Below, piece by piece: positions 32,284-42,636 of a stretch of 64,000 bases of DNA (the stretch's first letter is position 1; every line of letters begins with the position of its first letter). Source of the stretch: Paralithodes platypus (Eukaryota; Arthropoda; Malacostraca; Decapoda; Lithodidae). A program made the translations under genes and the position numbers. Under the pieces are notes generated by a model. It saw only the letters and a list, made by a program, of their open reading frames with translations. It was not told the DNA's origin and searched no databases. Location of the stretch: the NCBI GenBank assembly GCA_032716605.1, contig CM064573.1, forward strand, positions 2,021,207 through 2,085,206. Direction: 5' to 3'.

Positions 32284-32494
32284 ACATCTATCTATCTGTC
32301 TATTGCCTGACGCCGTGATCCCCGAAGGGGTGGCCACGAACGAACCGCCCCCATGCACCTCTGTCCCCAGTCAGTCGACGCCCCTCCCCCCAACCAGCAC
32401 CGCCTTCGTTCATATACTTCCTCACTCCATCCTGCCACCTCTCTTTCGGTCTACCTCTCCCTCTCTGTCCCTCCACCTCGCTCTCGTAGACCAA
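32284..32494 (-). pseudogene. RTE-like 3' fragment, second copy
   Basis: Minus strand reads VYESEVEGQRGRGRPKERWQ..GDHGVRQ and ends in a (TAGA)-type tail. Shorter than the 1496 copy but nearly the same sequence. Confidence 0.85.
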
Positions 32495-32518
32495 AAAACA
32501 AGCACTACCCCCTTTAAA

Positions 32519-32795
32519 AAAAAATGTCCTATGTGAATGAGGGAGACAAAAGGCATAACTGCTTGCAGCGGGTACCTCTCCCAGATTTCAAAGAGTGACA
32601 GGGCCGAAATCAAGGGACGTTCGAGCTAAAATGCCTGGACACACGGAGTTTGAAGCAATTTAAGTCATAGGAAGAGGGTAAGACTGATTCTGGGAGAGTT
32701 CCAGAGCTCCGCAGTTGAATAGAAGAAAGTTTGAGAATAGCGTTTCACTCTTGGGTTGGAGAGTTGCACAGAGTAGGGGTGGGATATATTGCTGC
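32519..32795 (-). pseudogene. Family J LINE 3' fragment
   Basis: Minus strand: HPYSVQLSNPRVKRYSQTFF and YSTAELWNS, then frameshifted, ending in the 3' UTR. Confidence 0.78.
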
Positions 32796-32948
32796 TAAAA
32801 TAACAGATGAAGCAACAACAAATGATAAGAGCTAGACAGGAGGAAGGGGAGAGATTGCAGAAAGAATTATCAACAGTATGGAGAGAAGGAGGAGGAAGAT
32901 GTAGAGAAATGGGGCGTAGATACGATAAAATACTGGAAAAAACAACAG

Positions 32949-33163
32949 TTAACCCTTTCAAGCTCCAATACGCATTTCTTTTCTGTTTTCTGGTAAATAT
33001 TAGACGATTTTATTCAGATTAGGAAGGGTATATGGAAGTCAGAGGGTTGATTGGGATAGTATTTACCGTTTTAATACCCACAGATCCTTCCTAAGCTGCA
33101 TAAAAATCGTCAAGTGATAGCCAAAATATACTGCTAAAACGCGTCAGAGCTTCAAAGGGTTAA
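32949..33163 (+). mobile_element. MITE family D copy
   Basis: TTAACCCTTTCAAGCTCC to AGCTTCAAAGGGTTAA. Inverted arms of about 85-90 bp include TTAGACGATTTTATTCAGAT and its partner. Confidence 0.9.
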
Positions 33164-33320
33164 AGCAACAACAAAGACGAAGAGTTGGACAGGAGGAAGA
33201 GAGGGAGAGGCAACAGATAGAATAATAAACAGTAGGAGAGGCGGAGGAGAGAAAGGTAGGAAAATATAGAGTAGATGCGATAAATTACAGGTAAAACGGA
33301 AGATGGAACAACAACAAAGA

Positions 33321-33325
<5 letters not shown>

Positions 33326-33378
<53 letters not shown>
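33326..33378. repeat. (GA)n microsatellite
   Basis: Perfect GA run. Confidence 0.98.
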
Positions 33379-33382
<4 letters not shown>

Positions 33383-33513
33383 AGGTAAGAGAATGAATGA
33401 TAAACAGTATGGAGAGAAAAAGGAGAGAGAAATAGGGAAATAAGATTTGATTCCTTTTATGCTGCCAAATCAACACTGGAAGAATAATAATGGCCCAGAG
33501 CTGGAGGAGAAGA

Positions 33514-33582
33514 GAGAATAATAATAATAAAGTTTATTTCCACCGACTCAGTGGTTATTCTTACATAGTATTTACAAATATA
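33514..33582 (-). mobile_element. Dispersed repeat with (TTA)n end
   Basis: AATAATAATAAAGTTTATTT and CCACCGACTCAGTGGTTATT also occur at 55534-55590, each beside a GA tract. The minus strand reads CACTGAGTCGGTGGAAATAA then ACTTTATTATTATT, which could be a retroposon 3' end. Family unknown. Confidence 0.6.
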
Positions 33583-33643
33583 AGAAAGGGGAAGAGAGAT
33601 AACGGTAACAGAAGGAATGATAAACAGTACGGAGAAAATGAGG

Positions 33644-33800
33644 AGAGAGAGAGAGAGAGAGGTAGGAAAATGAGGAGAGAGAGAGAGAGAGAGGTAGGAA
33701 AATGAGGAGAGAGAGAGAGAGAGGTAGGAAAATGAGGAGAGAGAGAGAGAGAGAGAGGTAGGAAAATGAGGAGAGAGAGAGAGAGAGGTAGGAAAATGAG
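33644..33800. repeat. About 30 bp GA-rich minisatellite
   Basis: GGTAGGAAAATGAGGAGAGA plus variable GA, about five units. Confidence 0.95.
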
Positions 33801-33817
33801 AAGTAGATGTGGACAAT

Positions 33818-33862
33818 GTTGAGGATAAATGTTAAGGGAAAAAGTGCTCGTGTGATACAAGA
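33818..33862 (+). mobile_element. MITE family B, end fragment
   Basis: TTGAGGATAAATGTTAAGGG and AAAAAGTGCTCGTGTGATAC. Directly followed by a family A copy. Confidence 0.75.
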
Positions 33863-34152
33863 TTAAGGGGAAGTAATTTTTTTTCTGGACCCTCTTCTCC
33901 CTTATGTTTAGTTCCCATTAGTTTGGATATTTTAATCCATTTCTTTGGCGATTTTAAGACCTTATAATTATGTCATTTAGGGGTGTAGTTTTTCCTGACG
34001 AACGATAGCGAGCCTGTAATTTAAGAGGAAGTGGCCTTCGGCCGGGAAATTTTGGAGGTATTTTTTTAAGCTTGAATGAAGTCTTGTGAGGAAACTAAAG
34101 AAAATGTTAAATTAATAAACAAATGAACACGCAAAAACAAAAATCTCCTTAA
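33863..34152 (-). mobile_element. MITE family A copy
   Basis: TTAAGGGGAAGTAATTTTTT to AAATCTCCTTAA. Internal deletion around the hairpin block. Confidence 0.88.
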
Positions 34153-34224
34153 CCGAAGGGATTATAATACGTTAGAATACGAGATATCATAACAAGGAAC
34201 GGATATACAGTATACATCGGAATG

Positions 34225-34400
34225 ATAACCCTTTCAAGATAAGATGACGTATATCTCTTCTGTTTTCTGGCTAATATTAGACGATTCTACTCGGATTAGG
34301 AAGGATATATGGAATTCAGAAGGTTAATCGAAATAGTCTATACCCTTTTAATCGACACGGATCATTCCTAAGTTGCATAATATCGTCTTAATAAATAAAC
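34225..34400 (+). mobile_element. MITE family D, partial
   Basis: TAACCCTTTCAAGATAAGAT, TTAGACGATTCTACTCGGAT and CATTCCTAAGTTGCATAATA. The right terminus is lost. Confidence 0.8.
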
Positions 34401-34540
34401 TGTCAAAAAGAGGACCACCAAAGAAATGAAATATGCTTTAGAGGAGGTATGATAATTAGCGACACATGGGATAGATGCTGAATGGAAACAGCACATGACC
34501 TTTGCTCTGGTGATCTCAGGTTACTTCCCTTTTGTTATCA

Positions 34541-34682
34541 TTATTTCTTCTTATTATTATTATCATTATTATTTCTTATTATTATTATTATTATTTCTTA
34601 TTATTATTATTATTATTTCTTATTATTATTTCTTATTATTATTATTATTATTATTATTTCTTATTATTATTATTATTATTTC

Positions 34683-34723
<41 letters not shown>

Positions 34724-34890
34724 TATTTCTTATTATTATTATTATTATTATTATTTCTTATTATTATCATTATTATTTCTTATTATTATTATCATTATTA
34801 TTTCTTATTATTATTATCATTATTATTTCTTCTTATTATCATTATTATTTCTTATTATTATTATCATTATTATTTCTTCTTATTATTATT
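34541..34890. repeat. (ATT)n with TCTT interruptions
   Basis: About 350 bases of ATT/TTA. The Ile/Tyr/Leu-rich reading frames in three frames here are artefacts. Confidence 0.97.
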
Positions 34891-35070
34891 TATTGTATAC
34901 TCCAGGAACTAAGAAACCGAAATAAGCGAGTCATGCAGTAAGAGCTAAGATGTATTCTACTTTAGAAGGCTGATAAATAGGGATGCTTAAGGATAGATAA
35001 GACCCCCCGCCCCCCCTCTGAATGAAAACCGCACATGGCCTTTTGCTCTGGAGATCTCGAGTTACTTCCT

Positions 35071-35071
<1 letters not shown>

Positions 35072-35128
<57 letters not shown>

Positions 35129-35225
35129 AGTAAATAAATAGGGATACTTAAGAATAGATAAGACACCCCCTTTGAATGAAAACAGCACATGGGCTCTAAG
35201 CTCTGGAAATCGCGTGTTATTTTCC

Positions 35226-35261
<36 letters not shown>

Positions 35262-35310
35262 CAGTAGTAGTAGTAATAGTAGTAGTAGTAGTAGTAGTGA
35301 TAGTAGTATT
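35072..35310. repeat. (AGT)n and (ATT)n slots of the macrosatellite
   Basis: AGT at about 35072-35130, ATT at 35226-35261, AGT at 35262-35310. Confidence 0.95.
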
Positions 35311-35545
35311 TGTTAGGAACTAAAAAGCCGAAATAAGCAAGTCATACAGTAAGAGCTAAGATGTATTATATAAGAAGGATGATAAATAGACACACATTAA
35401 GCAAGATAAGACATCACAACTTGAATGAAAACAGCACATGGCCTTTTGCTCTGGAGATCTTGGGTTACTTTCCTTATCCCACGGACCATACATCACCGAG
35501 ACTGCCACGCTGACAGTGAGGATACTCCTATATTATATATTACAG

Positions 35546-36102
35546 GGGGGAGGGAGGGAGGGTAGAGGAGGGGAGGGAGGGTAGAGGAGGGGAGGGAGGG
35601 TAGAGGAGGGGAGGGAGGGTAGAGCAGGGGAGGGAGGGTAGAGGAGGGGAGGAAGGGTAGAGGAGGGGAGGGAGGGGAGGGAGGGTAGAGGAGGGGAGGG
35701 AGGGGGGGGAGGGTGGAGGAGGGGAGGGGGGGTAGAGGAGGGGAGGGAGGGGAGAGGAGGGGAGGGAGGGTAGAGGAGGGGAGGGAGGGTAGAGCAGGGG
35801 AGGGAGGGTAGAGCAGGGGAGGGAGGGTAGAGGAGGGGAGGGAGGGTAGAGGAGGGGAGGGAGGGTAGAGGAGGGGAGGGAGGGGAGAGAGGTAGAGGAG
35901 GGGAGGGGAGGGGAGGAGGGAGGGAGGGAGGGAGGGGAGAAGGGAGGGAGGGAGGGTAGAGGAGGAGAGGAGAGGAGAGGGAGGGAGGGAGGGTAGAGGA
36001 GGAGAGGGAGGGTAGAGGAGGGGAGGGAGGGTAGAGGAGGGGAGGGAGGGTAGAGGAGGGGAGGGAGGGTAGAGGAGGGGAGGGAGGGTAGAGCAGGGTA
36101 TG
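35546..36102. repeat. 19 bp G-rich minisatellite
   Basis: Units of GGGAGGGAGGGTAGAGGAG with variants. Runs of three or more G recur throughout, so the plus strand has strong G-quadruplex potential. Ser/Pro/Leu-rich frames on the minus strand are artefacts. Confidence 0.98.
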
Positions 36103-36430
36103 ATACGGGGTACGACAACAGTGGAGGAAGAGAACAACAAATACAACAGCAGGACAACAGAAAAGGGAGAGAAGAAAAATAGCAACAGAAGGCAGGTTGT
36201 TGTTGTTGATGTTCCCCAGGCTGTCTAGCCGAGCAGCCCCAAGGTCCTGAGCAAGGCCAAGGCCATAACCGAGCGCCCCCACAGAACCCTCCCAGCTTTA
36301 CCACTAAAGAATGCCCAAGTGACCGAAGCCGCTCCCAGGCGAGGGGCTGAGGAGAGTGCGGAAACACCCGGGACATCGAAGCCCCTCCCAAAGCCCTGTG
36401 CCCCTTAACAGTTACATTGCCGCAAACTAT
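36103..36430 (-). other. GC-rich segment, possible retroposon 3' end
   Basis: On the minus strand the segment ends GCCTGGGGAACATCAACAAC followed by AACAACC, a CAA-type tail. No domain is recognised. Could be a LINE or SINE 3' end. Confidence 0.4.
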
Positions 36431-36658
36431 AGGTAACGCCAGCCAACTTGACAATAATCTTGACCCCTTAACTTCTTATAACTCAAAATTAATAAAAGCA
36501 ATCGGGCTGACGTTTCTATCATTTGGGAAGAGTCCACCAGGAAATAGGTGTGGATATTTACAGCCAGTTTGCTCTAGGCCCTTTTAAGTTACAGAGAGGT
36601 CAGGGATCAAGATTACTGTCAAGTTCGTTGGCGCTACCTATAGTAAGAGGAAGTAAGT
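36431..36658. repeat. Dispersed repeat family E, second copy
   Basis: CATTTGGGAAGAGTCCACCA, GGAAATAGGTGTGGA and TTTGCTCTAGGCCC parallel 25060-25180. Confidence 0.55.
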
Positions 36659-37041
36659 TTAAGGGGGGTGACTTGCTTAGTTTTCTCCTTTTCTCTCTTC
36701 CTCTGGCTTATAATCCATTCGGCCCCATTAAGCCTACTGTTTTAAGACGTTTATCCCCATCCAGGTGTCGATGTTTTACGGGCGAGTGGTAGCGAGCCAG
36801 CATATTTATTAAAATGTTTTTTTACAGCAGGCTAAATTTGTATATTTTTCGATAGAAAAATTTCTCCGGCGAAGCCGGATTTCTTCATATAATACTGGCT
36901 CGCTATCGCTCGCCAGGAAAAAATCGACACCTGGATGGAGATAAACGTCTTAAAACAGTAGGCTGAATGGGGCCGAATAGATACAAGCCAGAGAAAGGAA
37001 AGAGAGAAAAGGAGAGAAAAAAAGCAGGTCACCCCCCTTAA
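36659..37041 (+). mobile_element. Foldback MITE family C
   Basis: TTAAGGGGGGTGACTTGC to GCAGGTCACCCCCCTTAA, with long inverted arms and a CCGGCGAAGCCGG central hairpin. Confidence 0.94.
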
Positions 37042-37301
37042 TACGAATCCACCAATAGCTATGGCACAAATAAAAGCAAATGTGTGCGTAGTAGAACATC
37101 TTAAAGGCTACAACACACATATTTCTCCCGTACATAAATAACCCCAAACGCCAAAATTAACCCGAGAGAAGGGGAGAGGGGTGAGGAGGGGGAGGGGGGA
37201 GAGTCTTTATATGGAGGGTAGCGACGTAAAAGGTCCTAGGAGTCAGAAACAATATGGTGTAAAAAATCGTGGTGTGCTATGAGGTAGAAACAATATGTCG
37301 T
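37042..37301. other. Unassigned spacer
   Basis: GAGGGG-rich at 37165-37200. No repeat family or gene seen. Confidence 0.4.
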
Positions 37302-37738
37302 CTATAAGTCAAGTTAACGCTACTCTCTTACATATAGGCACTATAGTATATATGTATGTATAAGTCAAGTTAACGCTACTCTCTTACATATAGACACTCT
37401 AGTATATATGTATGTATAAGTTAAGTTAACGCTACTCTCTTACATATAGGCACTATAGTATATATGTATGTATAGGTCAAGTTAACGCTACTCTCTTACA
37501 TATAGGCACTCTAGTATATATGTATGTATAAGTCAAGTTAACGCTACTCTCTTACATATAGGCACTCTAGTACCGTATAAACTGTATGTATGTATAAGTC
37601 AAGTTAACGCTACTCTCTTACATATAGGCACTCTAGTATATATGTATGTATAAGTCAAGTTAACGCTACTCTCTTACATATAGGCACTCTAGTATATACA
37701 GTATGTATGTATAAGTCAAGTTAACGTTACCCTCTTTT
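37302..37738. repeat. About 57 bp minisatellite, eight units
   Basis: AAGTCAAGTTAACGCTACTC and TCTTACATATAGGCACTC, then GTATATATGTATGTAT. Confidence 0.97.
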
Positions 37739-37907
37739 ATACAAAGGAGTACAAAGGACATCAAGTAACAACAGGTTCAGCGACCCCTCAAGGCTGCTTT
37801 CCCCCCAAAACACTGATGGTCAAGTGTCCAAACAGTGGTTTAGAGTGCATATGGGAAAAATGGAAAAGGGAAGACTGCCCTGGGACAAATGTCCGTGGCA
37901 GGATTAA
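37739..37907 (-). pseudogene. CR1 3' UTR fragment, diverged
   Basis: ACAAAGGAGTACAAAGGA (terminal decamers reversed), CAAGTGTCCAAACAGTGGTT and GTGGCAGGATT. More diverged than the other copies. Confidence 0.85.
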
Positions 37908-38240
37908 AAAATGTTAGTATGGAACAGTTGTAAGTATAAAAACAAAAAAACAGACACCCTAGTGGTGGTGGTGGGAGAGAATAGGGAGGCGAGAGTGTAT
38001 ACGAATCCCCCCTTCCATAACTCAAGACCTCCCGGGCCATTCATCTCGTACCTGGGCCTCCCGCTAAATCACCGCCTCCTGCGCCCCGTAACTCACCCGC
38101 CGTCGCCCGCTAATCACGTCATCAACAACACCTGATTTACGCGGGTTAATCATTTCCCGGGAGAGGAGTGAGTGGACAGGGCGTTAAATAATTCGCAGCT
38201 ATACCGGCGAGTTTTTTAAAATTTCATTCTATCTATGTGT
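37908..38240. other. Unassigned, moderately GC-rich
   Basis: CCTCCCGGGCCATTCATCTC and GTCGCCCGCTAATCACGTCA. Not assigned to a repeat or gene. Confidence 0.4.
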
Positions 38241-38245
38241 GTATG

Positions 38246-38279
<34 letters not shown>

Positions 38280-38331
38280 TGTATGTATGTACGTATGTAT
38301 CTACAGTATTTATGTATGTATGTATGTATGT
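38241..38331. repeat. (GTAT)n microsatellite
   Basis: TATG/GTAT tetranucleotides with minor interruption. Confidence 0.97.
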
Positions 38332-38389
38332 ACTCAGGGACATACCCCATTCTCGAGACAGAGCCCGAACAGAAACATTTAAAGTTCCA

Positions 38390-38615
38390 ATTCTTAGGGT
38401 CAGGGACCACTTTCGCGACCTTTTTATCATATTCTGTCAACCATTAGACGATTTTATTCAACTTAAGAAGGACCTCTAACAATACAAAGGCTTCGAACTA
38501 CTATCTCGCATAACCCTTTTTTACGACCACGGATTCTTCTTAAACTGCCAAAGATCGTCTATATCTAGCTAGAATAAAAATGAAAAAGACGTCGCCGGTA
38601 CAGAAGGGGTGAATA
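38390..38615 (+). mobile_element. MITE family D, diverged copy
   Basis: CATTAGACGATTTTATTCAA, CTTCTTAAACTGCC and GACGTCGCCGGTACAGAAGG retained. Left terminus degraded. Confidence 0.8.
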
Positions 38616-38659
38616 TCGATCATCGGTCGTAAATTTCATCATCGGAGAGGGAGATTTAC

Positions 38660-39232
38660 ACTGCCAGCATTATTCTCCCTTTACACCATTTACTTTAGTC
38701 TCCCTTTGCACCTATTAGTTTAGTCTCCCTTTACACCTATTAGTTTAGTCTCCCTTTGCACCTATTAGTTTAGTCTCCCTTTGCACCTATTAGTTTAGTC
38801 TCCCTTTGCACCTATTAGTTTAGTCTCCCTTTGCACCTATTAGTTTAGTCTCCCTTTGCACCTATTAGTTTAGTCTCCCTTTGCACCTATTAGTTTAGTC
38901 TCCCTTTGCACCTATTAGTTTAGTCTCCCTTTGCACCTATTAGTTTAGTCTCCCTTTGCACCTATTAGTTTAGTCTCCCTTTGCACCTATTACTTTAGTC
39001 TCCCTTTGCACCTATTACTTTAGTCTCCCTTTGCACCTATTAGTTTAGTCTCCCTTTGCACCTATTAGTTTAGTCTCCCTTTGCACCTATTAGTTTAGTC
39101 TCCCTTTGCACCTATTAGTTTAGTCTCCCTTTGCACCTATTAGTTTAGTCTCCCTTTGCACCTATTAGTTTAGTCTCCCTTTACACCTATTAGTTTAGTC
39201 TCCCTTTGCACCTATTAGTTTAGTCTCCCTTT
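38660..39232. repeat. 25 bp minisatellite, about 22 units
   Basis: TTTAGTCTCCCTTTGCACCT plus ATTAG repeats with very little variation, implying recent expansion. Confidence 0.98.
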
Positions 39233-39277
39233 GACCCGCAAGACAAATTATCCGTACCCATGAATGGTGGAATTATA

Positions 39278-39281
<4 letters not shown>

Positions 39282-39320
<39 letters not shown>
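39282..39320 (-). other. Poly(A) tail of the retroposed cold-shock-domain sequence
   Basis: 39 T on the plus strand, i.e. poly(A) on the minus strand, about 220 bases beyond the stop of the CSD ORF. An AATAAA-type signal is at about 39439-39445 on the minus strand. Confidence 0.6.
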
Positions 39321-39323
<3 letters not shown>

Positions 39324-39542
39324 TTAAGGGGGGGAGAGAGGCACCACAGAGTGGGTGGGGGGAAGAGGAAGTAGGAAAGATGAAATACAGTGAGAGAGAA
39401 AAGTTAGTGGGCAGACCACCTTGCTATTGTTAGGGATGTTTATTACTTTATTTGTATTTGTCTATTCATGGTCTAATAGTCGTACATAGTTGAGCTAGTT
39501 GTTTATCTTGTGAGTTAATGCAAAATCTATATCTGTTAAAGG

Positions 39543-40472
39543 GTATTATTGCTTCAACATTTCAGCTTGAATTTGTTCGAGGTATTCGGCGTATTCAATC
39601 ACGTTGGAGAAACATGCTGGTTGTATCTTCTGTGACTTGGGTGTTGTGTCACCTGCAGGTTTCACATTCCTCTTCTTCTTCTTCACAGCTTGTGGGGTCC
39701 GAACAGGAGGGGGAGGAGTGGTCCTGAGAGTCTCTTCAGATGGTCTGGATGGTGTAGGCTTGGTGGAGGGGAGAGCTGGTGGTGGTGAGAGGGCTTCCTC
39801 CGTCTCCTTTGATGTTGTTGGAGTTTCGTCCTCTTCTAGGTTTTGCTCGAAGATGTTAATATATGGAGACATCTTCAGTTTTCCCTTGAGCTTGGTGTTG
39901 GAGTTGCAGGTTGCTGTTGTTGATTTGACAGTATATATTGTGTCAGGAGGAGATTTCTGTCTGCTTAATGGGGGGGACAGAGGGAGTTGAGGGCGTGGTG
40001 TGGGTCTTGGTACCTGTGTGCTGGCTCGTGGAGTCTTCTTGTTGGGCTCCATACGAGGGATGATGATTGTGGAAGATTATTAGCTGTCAGGAGTCTTTGT
40101 AGCAGCTCATTGAGGAGATTTGGGTCCCCATCAGCGAGTGTTACAGCAGTAGGTGACAATGATTTGGATTTTTGCAGATGTTCTTTTGTCTGTCCTCTTG
40201 TCCCTGGCATGTCTGGAGTCTTTTTGAGTGACTCCCGATGGTACGGTGACGTTGGTAGCCTCTTCTCCTTTCTTCCCCGTTTTGGTGGTGAATGTTACTC
40301 TCTCGCCGTCAATGAGAGAAAGAATTGATTGGCGGGCGTTTGGGCTGTTTATGTTGATTCTGTGAACGAATATATCCCTTTGTGTGTTATTGAAGGTAAT
40401 AAATCCGTAGCCCTGCTTGTTGTTAAACCACTTAACGGTCCCAGAATGGATGGTGGAAGTGTCTGAGTCCAT
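39543..40472 (-). pseudogene. Intronless cold-shock-domain (Y-box-like) ORF, two frameshifts
   Basis: Starts at ATG 40472 (MDSDTSTIHSGTVKWFNN). Residues about 9-82 form a cold-shock domain: GTVKWFN, the RNP1-like KQGYGFITF, the RNP2-like DIFVHR, DGERVTF and KKGEEATNV. Aromatic RNA-contact residues are kept. Frame changes near 40200 and about 40050 lead into LLNELLQRLLTANN, then a Pro/Lys-rich tail (TPPPPVRTPQAVKKKKRNVK) and a terminal helix (VIEYAEYLEQIQAEMLKQ). Y-box proteins normally continue with Arg/Pro-rich aromatic islands, so this tail is unusual. No introns and a downstream poly(A) suggest retroposition. It could be a processed copy of a host gene, or the ORF1 of a retroelement whose ORF2 is missing. 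The domain call is secure; the origin is not. Confidence 0.75.
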
Positions 40473-40549
40473 TGTTATATATATATATATTTACTGTATA
40501 TATATTGTGGATTACTGACCACATTTATGTATTTCAAATAATTTGCTCC

Positions 40550-40910
40550 CGAGTTACACAAACCAAGAGTGAGAGGGGTGGAAATGAGCTACTTGAGAAG
40601 TGTGTGTGGAGTTACATGGAGGGGTAGACAGATGAACGAGAGCGGTGTGGTGTGGATGTAGATGTGCAGGAAAGTGTGAAAAGGAACACCTTGAGATGGT
40701 TCGGCCATGTGGAACGTATGGGAAGCAAGTGAAGAGAGTGTACAAGAGTGAGGTTTTAAGGACAGAGAGGGAGAGGTGGAAGGATGGAGACAAGAAGTAT
40801 ATGCATGGTGCTGGATGGGAGGAGGGGCGTCAACTGACTGGGGACAGAGGTGCATGGGGGCGATTCGTTCATAGCCACCCCTTCAGGGATCACGGCGTCC
40901 TGCAACAGCT
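40550..40910 (+). pseudogene. RTE-like 3' fragment, decayed third copy
   Basis: CTTGAGATGGTTCGGCCATG, GTGTACAAGAGTGAGG and TCACGGCGTCCTGCAA align with the reverse of the 1496 copy. Several frameshifts; no tail. Confidence 0.8.
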
Positions 40911-40916
40911 GAGCTC

Positions 40917-41083
40917 AGGAATTCTCTCTCAGAATCAGTCTTTCCCACTTCCTATGACTTAAATTGCTTCAAACTCCGTGTGTCCAGGCATTTTGGCTCG
41001 AACATCCCTTAATTTTGGCCCTGTCACTTTCTAGTCTGGGGAACAGTTTTGCCTTTTGTCTCCCTCACTCATATAGACAAAAA
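40917..41083 (+). pseudogene. Family J LINE 3' fragment
   Basis: AGAATCAGTCTTTCCCACTT, CTTCAAACTCCGTGTGTCCA, then the UTR and an A-rich end (ATAGACAAAAAAATAG). Confidence 0.78.
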
Positions 41084-41350
41084 AATAGAAAAAGGTGAGG
41101 TCCCCAAACTTTTCTGAGTGACTGAACCTCGATGCAGGTACAACTAAGGCAATACAGGTAACTAATGGGGAACTAATACCACCTCATCTCTCATCATACC
41201 CCACCCCCAAGATGCCCATCGTAGCAGTAATCACCCCTCATTTCTCAACCCCGCCCCCACCCCCACCCCTTGTATCTTTGACTTTCACCCCTCCCCCCCC
41301 CCCCCTCTCCCCCCCTCTCTCCATCTTCATTATTGTCTCAAGGAAGTCTA
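41084..41350. other. C-rich spacer
   Basis: Poly-C and CT/CCCCA stretches at 41200-41320. No gene. The last about 30 bases resemble the array unit at 41810. Confidence 0.5.
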
Positions 41351-41665
41351 TTAAGGGGGGGGCTGATTTATTTCCTCATTTGTGTATCTTTTTATTGTCT
41401 TATTAGTTTCCTCCCAAGACCTCCATCAAGCTTTAAACCCCTCCCCCCCCCCCCCCAGACCCTCCTTCAAGATAAATTTGTAAATTTTTCGATAGAAAAA
41501 TGTCCCGGCCTCCCTCTTAAAATACAGGCTCGCTATCGCTCGCCAGGTAAAAAAATCGACACCTAAATGACACGAAAAGTCTTAATATTGACAAGAAAAA
41601 TGGGGCGAAAGGTATTAAAATCGCCAAACTATTAAACTAATGGGCCGAACGTCTTCCAATCTTCA
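41351..41665 (+). mobile_element. MITE family A, right end lost
   Basis: TTAAGGGGGGGGCTG, the usual core to GGGCCGAACGTCTTCC, then poly-C. Inserted at the TTAA of a CTATTAATGTC-type array unit. Confidence 0.88.
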
Positions 41666-41726
41666 TAACCCCCCCCCCCAAAAAAAAAAAAACACACCCA
41701 TCGTTGACTGTATAGCAGAAATAATA

Positions 41727-41734
<8 letters not shown>

Positions 41735-41804
<70 letters not shown>
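41735..41804. repeat. (CT)n microsatellite
   Basis: Perfect CT run after poly-C. Confidence 0.98.
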
Positions 41805-41809
<5 letters not shown>

Positions 41810-42300
41810 TTCATTAGTGTCTCAGGGGAACTCTATTAATGTCCTCTGGTCTCATCTCTATCAATTATCGTGTGTATATATATATTTTGATCTCTCTTTA
41901 TTCCATTCTCGTTAATTGATCTATTGTCTTTGATCTATGCCAAATCTATATATATTAATGTCTTCTGGTCTTGCTCTCTCTCTCTCTCTCTTGTTAATTA
42001 TCTGTTTTCCTCCTCTCTTTATTAATTATGTGTTTTCTTCCTCTCTTTATTAATTATGTTTTCTTCCTCTCTTTATTAATTATCTTTTATCTTCCTCTCT
42101 TTTATTAATTATCTGTTATCTTCCTCTCTTCTGTTAATTATCTTTTTTCTTCCTCTCTTCTGTTAATTATCTTTTTTCTTCCTCTCTTCTGTTAATTATC
42201 TTTTTTCTTCCTCTCTTCTGTTAATTATCTTTTTTCTTCCTCTCTTCTGTTAATTATCTTTGTTCTTCCTCTCTTTATTAATCTATTGTCTTCTTTCTCT
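41810..42300. repeat. Degenerate TTAATTAT/CTTCCTCTC array
   Basis: 41965-42292 is a roughly 30 bp minisatellite (TTCTTCCTCTCTTCTGTTAA plus TTATCTTTT), about eleven units. 41810-41964 and 43000-43260 look like older relatives. Confidence 0.9.
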
Positions 42301-42636
42301 GAAAGGGGAGATTTCCATTTGAGGGATTTTTTTCTTTACCCCTTTCTCCCTCATGTTTAGCCCCATTGCTTTTGAAGTTTTAAGACGTTCGCCCCATTAG
42401 TTTGGCGATTTTAAGAAGTTTCACCCCATTTATGTCACTTTTAAGACCTTTCGTGCCATTTAGGTGTCGATTTTTTCCTGGCGAGCGATAGCGAGCCTGT
42501 AATTTAAGAGGAACCGGCCTTTGGCCGGGACATTTTTCTACCGAAAAATGTACAAATTTATCTTGAAAGGGGGTCAAGGGGGTGTAATTTCAAGCTTGAT
42601 GGAAGTCTAGGGAACAAATTAAAAACCTCCCCTTAA
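42301..42636 (-). mobile_element. MITE family A copy
   Basis: GAAAGGGGAGATTTCCATTT to ACCTCCCCTTAA. The left TTAA is mutated to TGAA. Confidence 0.93.

Larger units (their letters stand above)
34462..35480. repeat. Macrosatellite with a trinucleotide slot
   Basis: Recurring blocks: GAATGGAAACAGCACATG..CTTTTGCTCTGGAGATCT (34481, 35020, 35175, 35425) and GGAACTAAGAAACCGAAATA..CAGTAAGAGCTAAGATGTA (34903, 35315). A trinucleotide array (ATT or AGT) always sits after GTTACTTTCCTT-type sequence. Confidence 0.88.

Noticed and set aside
34482..34941. Three overlapping Ile/Tyr/Leu-rich frames resembling membrane proteins
   Set aside because: All frames are products of (ATT)n repeat. No start context, no domain.
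35493..36454. Long Pro/Ser/Leu-rich frames on the minus strand
   Set aside because: They are readings of the 19 bp G-rich minisatellite, open in several frames at once.
38660..39232. CRISPR-like regular array
   Set aside because: Units are contiguous without unique spacers and the genome is eukaryotic.
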